From an uncultured Oscillospiraceae bacterium (lineage in GTDB: Bacteria; Bacillota; Clostridia; Oscillospirales; Ruminococcaceae): DNA of 29,075 nucleotides. Below the pieces are notes generated by a model. It was not told the origin of the DNA, did not search any database, and saw only the letters and a program-made list of their open reading frames with translations. Shown piece by piece: positions 22,208-29,075 of this stretch. The stretch covers positions 1-29,075 of the forward strand of contig USBI01000020.1 of NCBI GenBank assembly GCA_900552945.1, read 5' to 3'. The translations under genes and the position numbers were made by a program. Within the stretch, counting starts at the first letter, position 1, and each line of letters starts with the position of its first letter.

Positions 22208-23092
22208 TCAAACCACCATACACAGCAGAAAGGTTTGCATCAAGCGGGTGTACAGCGGTTCCAGGTCGTCGTCCGGGACCGGGGAGGAACAACCCGCGCA
22301 GATGGTGTAACCCTCTTTGCCGCCTGCCTGCGCGAACCAGTCTTTAAAGCTGCCGCGTTCAAATCCATCTTCGGGGGGAAGAAGACGGTAGCCGCAGGAG
22401 TTTGCGATGATCTCCCGGCTGATGCCCGCGGAAGCGGGAGCATACCGCCCAAGGGATACCGCGACCGTTTCACCGGGGGTGCGCAGTTCGATCACCCGCT
22501 TGGGGTGGAACGAGGCGGTGAACCGTACAAGCGCTTTGGTTTCCGCTTCGCTTTCGGGGCGGGTCCCCGGAAAACCGGAAGGGCTCGCGTGCATGGACCG
22601 GGCGGTATCATAAGGAAAAGCGGCGTTGAAGTTGTGTTTTAAGGAGGTGCCTGCGGCGTTTGCTTCCCACGGCGCCGGATCATTCTGCATGGCATGGGCG
22701 GAAAGGGGCGCCAGCGCTCCGGCAGTTTCCGGGCCTCCGCGGGCGATGTCAAATCCATCCGGGTTTAACAGCGGTAGGATGAGCACTCCGCAATACTCAA
22801 AAAATTTTTGCAGGCTGGCGCTTTGACAGGGGCTGCTTGGATCGTCACGGTTGGTCATATCCCACAAAAACCGAAGCAGCAGGAGGGTACTCATCCGGTC
22901 CTGCGCGGAAAGCCCGCCCACGAACAAAACGGGGTTTTTTAATCTTCCAAGGGCAGCCGCATACAGCTTTTGTCCGCAGCTGCTTTTCCCAAACGGGACG
23001 ATCTGCATTTGCGGGCAGGCTGTTTTGCGTTCCTGCAGCAGTGCTTCCAGCGCGGCGCCGCAGTGTTCGGCAGAGAATAAATTTTCAAACAT
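22208..23092 (-). CDS. M14 carboxypeptidase-fold protein with a degenerate active site
   Basis: 294 aa. The fold matches clostridial M14-type gamma-D-glutamyl-diaminopimelate peptidases: VLFVGGLSAQDR, LLNPDGFDIARGG (108-120), WEANAAGTSLKHNF (142-155), PESEAETKALV (179-189) and a GSFKDWF...GYTIC end (247-265). Every catalytic position is changed. The HxxE zinc pair is Ser62/Asp65, the third zinc ligand His is Arg204 (in ELRTPGE), the catalytic Glu is Cys265 (TIC for TIE), and the substrate-binding Asn-Arg region reads LKHN. The reading frame is intact with a good GGAGGAG site, so it is more likely a pseudo-enzyme than a decaying gene. No signal peptide. It could bind peptidoglycan peptides. 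Confidence 0.8.
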   Translation of the reverse strand: MFENLFSAEHCGAALEALLQERKTACPQMQIVPFGKSSCGQKLYAAALGRLKNPVLFVGGLSAQDRMSTLLLLRFLWDMTNRDDPSSPCQSASLQKFFEYCGVLILPLLNPDGFDIARGGPETAGALAPLSAHAMQNDPAPWEANAAGTSLKHNFNAAFPYDTARSMHASPSGFPGTRPESEAETKALVRFTASFHPKRVIELRTPGETVAVSLGRYAPASAGISREIIANSCGYRLLPPEDGFERGSFKDWFAQAGGKEGYTICAGCSSPVPDDDLEPLYTRLMQTFLLCMVV

Positions 23093-23154
23093 GGCAAGTG
23101 GCTCCTCCGGTAAAAAACTTGTAAAAAGAAATAAATTCTGGCAACAACATTATA

Positions 23155-23183
23155 TTGAACTCCGGGCGCATTTATGTGATAAT
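23155..23183 (+). promoter_or_regulatory. Sigma-A promoter of the Nudix gene
   Basis: TTGAAC (23155-23160), 17-bp spacer, GATAAT (23178-23183) with an extended -10 TGT. Confidence 0.75.
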
Positions 23184-23204
23184 AAAAGGTAGTATGGATG
23201 ATTG

Positions 23205-23220
23205 CGGGAACTGGTTCCCG
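23205..23220. promoter_or_regulatory. 16-base palindromic element in the Nudix gene leader
   Basis: CGGGAACTGGTTCCCG: 7-bp perfect arms with a 2-base centre, in the 5' leader between the promoter and the ribosome site. Only three T residues follow, so it is a weak terminator at best; an operator is possible. Confidence 0.5.
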
Positions 23221-23245
23221 TTTATGATCAGGGAAGGTGAGCAGT

Positions 23246-23782
23246 ATGGAACTCAAAGAAACTCTGCTTGAAAAACAAACCGTTTACAAAGGAAAGATCG
23301 TCAATCTCAGACGGGACACCGTCCGCTTGCCGGACGGCCGTGAAAGCCTGCGGGAGCTGGTGGAACACCCCGGCGGTGTGGGCGTTCTCCCGCTGGATGA
23401 TGATCAAAACGTTTATATGGTGCGCCAGTTCCGTTACGGAGCCGGCGAAGTTGTGCTGGAGATTCCCGCCGGCAAGCTGGAAGGGGAAGACCCGCTCGAC
23501 TGCGGCAAACGGGAACTGCACGAGGAGATCGGCTTAAAAGCACAGCGCTATACCGATTTGGGCAAGATTTTACCCACACCGGCGTATGACAGCGAGATCA
23601 TTTACGTCTACTTAGCGGAAGGGCTTGAGATGATCGAACAGAAGCTGGACGACGGGGAGTTCCTGGAGGTGGAAAAAATTCCGCTTCAAAAACTGCTGGA
23701 GATGGCGCTTGCCGGCGAACTGCCGGACGCCAAGACCCAGATCGCCGTACTGCGCACAGCAAAACTCAAAGGATTGCTGTGA
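23246..23782 (+). CDS. Nudix hydrolase, ADP-ribose pyrophosphatase type
   Basis: 178 aa. It hydrolyses ADP-ribose and related nucleoside diphosphate sugars, cytosolic. The Nudix box is visible as GKLEGED...RELHEEIGL (about 76-97), preceded by the EIPAGK signature of ADPRases and followed by the TPAYDSEIIYVYLA segment. Compared with Bacillus NudF the box is one residue short between the first Gly and first Glu. ATG 23246 is chosen because GGGAAGGTGA ends 5 bases upstream; an ATG-like start 9 bases earlier has no such site. zapA follows 67 bases later, probably on the same transcript. Confidence 0.93.
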   Translation: MELKETLLEKQTVYKGKIVNLRRDTVRLPDGRESLRELVEHPGGVGVLPLDDDQNVYMVRQFRYGAGEVVLEIPAGKLEGEDPLDCGKRELHEEIGLKAQRYTDLGKILPTPAYDSEIIYVYLAEGLEMIEQKLDDGEFLEVEKIPLQKLLEMALAGELPDAKTQIAVLRTAKLKGLL

Positions 23783-23849
23783 CAGGTTTGAAGCGCCTTT
23801 GAAAAAGAGCAGACAATACACAGCGTAACGACAAAGCAGGTGAAGATAA

Positions 23850-24242
23850 ATGATGAACGAAAACAACCGCGTGACCATTACCATATGCGGAAAAGAATAT
23901 ACCTTGCAGACCGATGAATCGCCGGACTATGTCCGCCAGCTTGCCGCCCGGCTCGACCGGCGGATCTCTGACATGATGGAGACGAGCGACGTCATCTCCC
24001 TTTCGTCTGCGGCGATCTTAGTCGGCCTTTCGCTGATGGATGATAGCTATAAGACCACTTCCAACATCGACAACATCCGCGGTGAGATCCGCAATTATGT
24101 GGAGGAAGCGGGCAAGGCGCGCGCGGAGGCGGATGATCTGCGCCGTCAGCTGGAGGAGAAGGACCGGGAGATCGACCTGCTCCAGACCGAACTCGGCTTG
24201 AAACAGCTGCGGCTGGACATTGACGGGAAAGATAAGAAGTAA
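23850..24242 (+). CDS. zapA: Cell division protein ZapA
   Basis: 130 aa (or 129 from the second ATG). ZapA bundles FtsZ filaments at the division ring. The N-terminal half is the FtsZ-contacting domain (RVTITICGKEYTL, then YVRQLAARLDRRISDM), followed by a helix with ALVGLSL-like pattern (AAILVGLSLMDDSYK) and a long charged coiled coil from about residue 78 to 120 for dimerisation. Clostridial ZapA proteins are longer than the E. coli one, as here. It ends one base before the U32 peptidase start, a pairing common in Clostridia. Confidence 0.92.
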   Translation: MMNENNRVTITICGKEYTLQTDESPDYVRQLAARLDRRISDMMETSDVISLSSAAILVGLSLMDDSYKTTSNIDNIRGEIRNYVEEAGKARAEADDLRRQLEEKDREIDLLQTELGLKQLRLDIDGKDKK

Positions 24243-24243
24243 G

Positions 24244-26304
24244 ATGAAACATCCTGAAATATTGGCCCCCGCCGGCAGCTTTGAGGCGCTTGAGGCCGCG
24301 GTCAACAGCGGCGCGGACGCGGTTTATCTGGGGCAGAAAAGTTTTTCCGCCCGTGCTTCCGCCGCAAATTTTGACGGGGAAGAGCTTGCACGCGCGGTCT
24401 CGCTCTGCCACCGGCATGGGGTGAAGGTGCATCAGGCGGTCAATACCGTGGTGTTTGATGAAGAACTGCCCGCGCTGGAAGAATGTGTCCGCACCGCCTG
24501 TGAAGCGGGGGTGGACGCGTTTATCGTGCAAGACCTCGGTGTGGCGGAACTGCTCCGGCGCTGGGCTCCGGATATTCCGCGCCACGCGTCTACTCAGATG
24601 AGCATCACCTCCCTTTCAGGGGTGGAGCAGGCAAAGCGGCTGGGATTTTCCCGCGCGGTGCTGGCGCGTGAGCTGTCGCTTGAAGAGATTCGCGCCATCG
24701 CGGCGCAGACCGATCTGGAGCTGGAGGTATTTGTGCATGGCGCGCTGTGCATGTGTGTGTCCGGTCAGTGCACCCTGAGTGCAATGATCGGTTCGCGCAG
24801 TGCCAACCGGGGCGGCTGCGCACAGCCCTGCCGTCTGCCGTTTTCGGTGGATGCTTCCGGTTCGGCTGATCTCTCGCTCAAAGACCTCTGCGCGCTGGAA
24901 CAGCTTTCCGCGCTGGCTGAGGCGGGAGTGGATTCTTTTAAGATTGAAGGGCGGATGAAACGCCCGGAATATGTAGGCGCCGCCGTTCGTGCAGTGCGGG
25001 AAAAGCTGGAGGGTGGTACTCCGGATGTGGAAAGCCTTCGTTCGGTGTTCTCCCGCGGCGGATTTACAAACGGTTATTTGGACGCCCGCCGCGACCGGGA
25101 TATGTTCGGCGTGCGCTCCCGTGAGGATGTCACGGCGGCGCAGGGTGTGCTGGGAAAACTGGCCGCTCAGAACCGCACGGTCGTACCCAGAGTGCCGCTT
25201 GAGATGTCGCTCACCCTCGTTCAGGGCGCCCCTGCGCGCCTTATAGCTTCTGACCTGGATGAAAACCGGGTGGAGGTGATCGGGGCGGAATCGGAACCCG
25301 CGAAAACGGCGCCGCTCACCCGGGAACGGGCCGAGCAGCTTTTGGGCAAGCTGGGCGGCACGCCTTACTATTTAAGCGCATTATCTTTTTCTGCGGATGA
25401 CGGGCTCATGCTGCCTGCCTCCGCGGTCAACGCACTGCGGCGGGAAGCGGTAGCACAGCTGGATGAGATTCGCTCCAAACCGGTCCCGCGCCGTTTTCAG
25501 GAAAGTGGCGTGCCGGCTTTTACCGGGTGCTATCCGGAAGGAGGCGCCTCTCTGCGGCTGCGCTTTGCCGGGTTTAACCAGTGCATGGATACGCTGGAGC
25601 GGCTGCCGGACTGGCAGGGTATTGTTTATCTTCCGGTGGATGAGGTTTGCGCGCACCGGAAAGAACTGGAGCCGTTTGCAAAGCGGCTTGTCTGCGAACT
25701 TCCCCGTGCCTGCTTTGATGAGCCCTCGCTTTGCAAAAAGCTGGATGAAGTTGCACAGGCCGGTTTTTCAAACGTACTGTGCCAGAATGTGGGGCAGTTT
25801 GTTTTAGCGGGTGAGCGCGGCCTGCGCCCATCCGGCGGATTTGGGCTGAACCTCACCAATTCCTGTGCGGCGGGGGCGTTGGCGGAGATGGGGGCGCGGG
25901 AGCTGATTGCTTCCTATGAGATGAAATTCAGCCAGTTTTCCCGGCTGCATGCACCGGTCCCTCTGGGATTGGTGGCCTATGGCAGACTGCCGCTCATGGT
26001 CTTCCGCAACTGTCCGGTGCGGGCGCGAAAGGGCTGCAAAGTCTGCGGCGGGAAAAGTGTGTTGACCGACCGGCTGGGCAACCGGTTCCCGCTCAGCTGC
26101 AACGGCGAAACAGCCCAGCTGCTCAATTGCAAGCCGGTTGTGCTTTCGGACAAATACCGTGACCTTGCCACCGCTGATTTTCTGCTGCTGTATTTTACCA
26201 AAGAAACGCCGGATGACTGCGCTCGCGTGTTTGAGGCGTACCGCACCCAGTCTAAACTGACCGGCGATTTTACCCGCGGGCTTTATTACCGCGGGATTGA
26301 ATGA
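24244..26304 (+). CDS. U32 family peptidase, RlhA/TrhP-type RNA hydroxylation protein
   Basis: 686 aa. The N-terminal U32 domain begins PEILAPAGSFEALEAAV. The signature FVHGALCMCVSGQC...RGGCAQPC gives cysteines at about 169, 171, 176, 192 and 196, expected Fe-S ligands. A DUF3656-like middle region and a C-terminal part with CPVRARKGCKVCGG follow, as in the long form. In E. coli, RlhA and TrhP (YegQ) are needed for prephenate-dependent 5-hydroxylation of 23S rRNA C2501 and tRNA U34; older 'collagenase' labels are poorly supported. Which RNA this one serves is unknown. Start 24244 overlaps the zapA stop region, so it is translationally coupled. Confidence 0.92.
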   Translation: MKHPEILAPAGSFEALEAAVNSGADAVYLGQKSFSARASAANFDGEELARAVSLCHRHGVKVHQAVNTVVFDEELPALEECVRTACEAGVDAFIVQDLGVAELLRRWAPDIPRHASTQMSITSLSGVEQAKRLGFSRAVLARELSLEEIRAIAAQTDLELEVFVHGALCMCVSGQCTLSAMIGSRSANRGGCAQPCRLPFSVDASGSADLSLKDLCALEQLSALAEAGVDSFKIEGRMKRPEYVGAAVRAVREKLEGGTPDVESLRSVFSRGGFTNGYLDARRDRDMFGVRSREDVTAAQGVLGKLAAQNRTVVPRVPLEMSLTLVQGAPARLIASDLDENRVEVIGAESEPAKTAPLTRERAEQLLGKLGGTPYYLSALSFSADDGLMLPASAVNALRREAVAQLDEIRSKPVPRRFQESGVPAFTGCYPEGGASLRLRFAGFNQCMDTLERLPDWQGIVYLPVDEVCAHRKELEPFAKRLVCELPRACFDEPSLCKKLDEVAQAGFSNVLCQNVGQFVLAGERGLRPSGGFGLNLTNSCAAGALAEMGARELIASYEMKFSQFSRLHAPVPLGLVAYGRLPLMVFRNCPVRARKGCKVCGGKSVLTDRLGNRFPLSCNGETAQLLNCKPVVLSDKYRDLATADFLLLYFTKETPDDCARVFEAYRTQSKLTGDFTRGLYYRGIE

Positions 26305-26326
26305 GAAGAAAAAAGGAGCATATTTC

Positions 26327-26767
26327 ATGCAGTTACTCATAAAGAAGCTGGACCCGCGCGCAAAGATTCCCCAGCGGGCAACCTCCGGCAGTGCGGGGTA
26401 TGATCTGTACGCGCTGCTGGAGCATTCGGTGCGGGTGGAGCCGGGCAAGCGTATCTGCATCCCCACCGGGATCGCGATTGCGCTTCCCTCTGCCGATTAT
26501 GCGGCGCTGGTGTATGCCCGCAGCGGCCTTGCCACTAAGCACGGCATCATTCCTGCAAACTGCGTGGGAGTGATCGACAGCGATTACCGGGGCGAGGTTC
26601 TGGTCAACCTTGCGAACATTGGGGATGAAGCATATGAGATCGCTCCGTTTGAGCGGGTGGCGCAGCTCATCGTGACTCCGGTCGTTTTGCCGGAATTGGT
26701 CGAAACCGATCTGCTGGATGAGACCGAACGGGGTGAAGGCGGCTTTGGATCCACTGGAAAAGGATAA
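26327..26767 (+). CDS. dut: dUTP diphosphatase (dUTPase)
   Basis: 146 aa trimeric dUTPase converting dUTP to dUMP and pyrophosphate, which keeps uracil out of DNA and supplies thymidylate synthesis. All five motifs are present in order: SAGYDL (22-27), ARSGLATKHG (64-73), GVIDSDYRGEV (81-91), ERVAQLI (109-115) and the C-terminal arm RGEGGFGSTG (135-144). Start 26327 is set by AAAAGGAG about 7 bases upstream. It follows the U32 gene by 22 bases, and a weak AT-rich hairpin (26784-26800) lies downstream before the mreB promoter. Confidence 0.97.
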   Translation: MQLLIKKLDPRAKIPQRATSGSAGYDLYALLEHSVRVEPGKRICIPTGIAIALPSADYAALVYARSGLATKHGIIPANCVGVIDSDYRGEVLVNLANIGDEAYEIAPFERVAQLIVTPVVLPELVETDLLDETERGEGGFGSTGKG

Positions 26768-26803
26768 ATTCTACATTATTAACAAATTTTCTGAAAATTT
26801 TTA

Positions 26804-26832
26804 TTGAGAATTTCCCTCTATGAGGTTATAAT
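26804..26832 (+). promoter_or_regulatory. Sigma-A promoter of the mreBCD operon
   Basis: TTGAGA (26804-26809), 17-bp spacer, perfect TATAAT (26827-26832). Leaves a leader of about 83 bases with a small CCCC/GGGG hairpin at 26847-26861. Confidence 0.88.
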
Positions 26833-26894
26833 AATACTGATATACTCCCCTTTTTGCGGGGATGGAGTGAAAAAAGCATGGATGACCCATGTGA

Positions 26895-27935
<1,041 letters not shown>

Positions 27936-27979
27936 TTATCAGTTTCCCGTATGGGGGATAATCGGTTCAGGAGGCTGCG

Positions 27980-28837
27980 ATGCGCGAATTTTTCCGCAGT
28001 AAGTTTTTTAAAGTGGTGTTGCTCATTCTGGCGCTTCTGCTTGGATTTATGATCTACGCCATTTCACAAAACGGTTTTTCAACCGTGACTTCACAAATAA
28101 TTGGCACTGTTGCAGCGCCGTTTCAAAAGCTGTCTTCGTATCTTTCGGAGACGGCTACCGATTTTTTCGGGAAATTTGTGAACGCAAGCGAATATCAGCG
28201 CCAGAACGAGGAACTGCGTGAAGAGATCGCGCAGCTTCGTGAGCAGATGGCGGATTACGATGAAATCAAGCGTGAAAACGAAACGCTTCAGCAGATGACC
28301 GGCGTGATGGATGAGGACGACACCCGCACGATGGTTGCGGCCACCGTGGTTGGGCGTGATCCTTCCGAACGGTTTGGAGCATTTACCATTGACAAGGGTT
28401 CCCTGCATGGAATTCATTACCGTGACACGGTCATCACATCGGAAGGGCTGGTCGGCGTTGTCACCGAAGTGGGTGAAGTCTACTCAAAGGTGACAACAAT
28501 CTTAAGCCCTGAGTTGCAGGTTGGGGCAATCGAACAGGGAAGCGGTGAGATTGGGATCGTATCCGGTACGGTCGATCTTGCCGGGAAGAACCAGTGTCAG
28601 CTTTCTTATTTGGATGAGAACAGCAGCATTGAGGAGGGCGATATCATTGTCACCTCCGGGTCCGGCGGCCTGTTCCCGAAAAACATCGTCATTGGCAAAG
28701 CCGGAAAGCTGCAGGTTGAGGAACATGGCATTACTTCCTACACGACGGTAACGCCGACGTTTGATATTGGTTCGGTTAAAGAAGTGTATGTTGTGACCGA
28801 TTTCTTCGGCAAGAGTCAGGAAGGGGAAACCCAATGA
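27980..28837 (+). CDS. mreC: Rod shape-determining protein MreC
   Basis: 285 aa. A short cytoplasmic start, one transmembrane helix (about residues 11-29), a coiled coil (about 72-108, NEELREEIAQLREQM...), then the extracellular beta-barrel domains with VVGRDPS, GLVGVVTEVGEVYSKV and the DIIVTSGSGGLFPK block. MreC links cytoplasmic MreB to the PBP2/RodA elongation machinery. AGGAGG before the ATG is strong. The stop overlaps the mreD start by 4 bases (ATGA), so the two are coupled. Confidence 0.96.
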   Translation: MREFFRSKFFKVVLLILALLLGFMIYAISQNGFSTVTSQIIGTVAAPFQKLSSYLSETATDFFGKFVNASEYQRQNEELREEIAQLREQMADYDEIKRENETLQQMTGVMDEDDTRTMVAATVVGRDPSERFGAFTIDKGSLHGIHYRDTVITSEGLVGVVTEVGEVYSKVTTILSPELQVGAIEQGSGEIGIVSGTVDLAGKNQCQLSYLDENSSIEEGDIIVTSGSGGLFPKNIVIGKAGKLQVEEHGITSYTTVTPTFDIGSVKEVYVVTDFFGKSQEGETQ

Positions 28838-29045
28838 AGCCGATGAGAAAAGTAACGGCCCAGATATGGAAATGGATCATCTATTTTTTACTGCTGTTTG
28901 TTTTGTTCGTTTTGCAGACGACGGTTACGCTGCACGCAGTGTTTGAGATCCTTCCAGTGTTAATCGTACCTTTTGTCGTAGCGGTTTCCATGCAGGAGCG
29001 CGAAGTATTTGCGCTGGTGTTTGGTGTGGTGGCCGGCTTTATGTG
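28834..29045 (+). CDS. mreD: MreD, N-terminal part, cut by contig-end artefact
   Basis: About 70 residues remain of a protein normally near 160-180 aa. Two hydrophobic helices are seen (about 12-32 and 35-50), with the MreD-like KWIIYFLLLFVLFVLQ and a VVAGFM end. The apparent TGA at 29044 is created by the fold-back junction and is not genuine: the reverse complement of 29046-29063 continues the frame as Trp-Asp, a pair typical of this position in MreD. Integral membrane partner of MreC. Confidence 0.85.
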
Positions 29046-29067
29046 ATGAATAATCCCACATAAAGCC
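29035..29067. repeat. Fold-back (snap-back) chimera at contig end
   Basis: GGCTTTATGTG (29035-29045) and CACATAAAGCC (29057-29067) are perfect reverse complements. The segment 29046-29067 is the minus-strand copy of the genome just past the junction, so this is an inverted-duplication artefact of library preparation, not a terminator. Confidence 0.85.
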
Positions 29068-29075
29068 TGTCTCTT
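29067..29075 (-). other. Partial Nextera mosaic-end adapter, reverse complement
   Basis: CTGTCTCTT is the first 9 bases of the reverse-complemented mosaic end, matching the full forward copy at 1-19. Confidence 0.9.

Overview
This is a metagenome-style contig from a low-profile, fairly GC-rich member of the Firmicutes, most likely class Clostridia (Oscillospirales/Ruminococcaceae-like). The basis is canonical AGGAGG ribosome sites and sigma-A promoters, a BofA-family protein (sporulation inhibitor family), the Bacillus/Clostridia 'yaa' gene order (Orn/Lys/Arg decarboxylase, darA, holB, ricT), a zapA-U32 peptidase pair and an mreBCD cluster. Genus cannot be read from the sequence. Both ends are sequencing artefacts: bases 1-19 are the Nextera/Tn5 mosaic-end adapter, and the right end carries a short fold-back chimera followed by the adapter's reverse complement. 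The first gene (serine hydrolase) and the last (mreD) are therefore cut by library construction, not by biology.

Layout. 20-745 is a truncated serine hydrolase. 808-1527 (-) is MTA/SAH nucleosidase with its own promoter. 1673-2953 (+) holds a PlsC-type acyltransferase and a small lipoprotein. 3005-6086 (-) is a four-gene operon transcribed rsmA, HAD phosphatase, VanZ-like protein, amidohydrolase. Its promoter lies back-to-back with that of a dCMP deaminase (6255, +), which is followed by RNase HI and a Nim-like flavoprotein. 7759-8323 is a 565-base non-coding stretch with a candidate structured RNA, a terminator and a second long hairpin. 8324-14638 (+) is a long run: iscS, iscU, mnmA (sulfur transfer to Fe-S clusters and tRNA), PLP decarboxylase, darA (c-di-AMP receptor), holB and ricT. 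14729-14899 is a 56-aa ferredoxin, followed by a foldase-like lipoprotein, an internally shortened GH95-like glycosidase, DUF2508-bofA and a GNAT acetyltransferase. The RNase P RNA gene lies on the minus strand at about 19241-19588, with a DUF4190 membrane protein upstream of it. 20134-20711 (+) is a DUF2752 protein with an overlapping 59-aa membrane protein, then a FAD oxidoreductase. 22208-23092 (-) encodes an M14-carboxypeptidase-fold protein whose zinc ligands and catalytic Glu are all replaced. 23246-26767 (+) is Nudix ADP-ribose pyrophosphatase, zapA, U32 peptidase-type tRNA/rRNA hydroxylation factor and dUTPase. 26922 to the end is mreB, mreC and the start of mreD, the cell-shape operon.

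Overall this is mainly housekeeping chromosome: nucleotide hygiene (dCMP deaminase, dUTPase, Nudix, RNase H), RNA modification (RsmA, MnmA, RicT, U32, RNase P), Fe-S/sulfur supply and morphogenesis. I see no phage, IS element, CRISPR array, defence island or biosynthetic cluster, and I do not claim a new system. The observations most worth checking are the M14 pseudo-enzyme, the structured intergenic region before iscS, the palindrome inside the iscS promoter, the shortened GH95 gene between two near-identical terminators, and the end artefacts.
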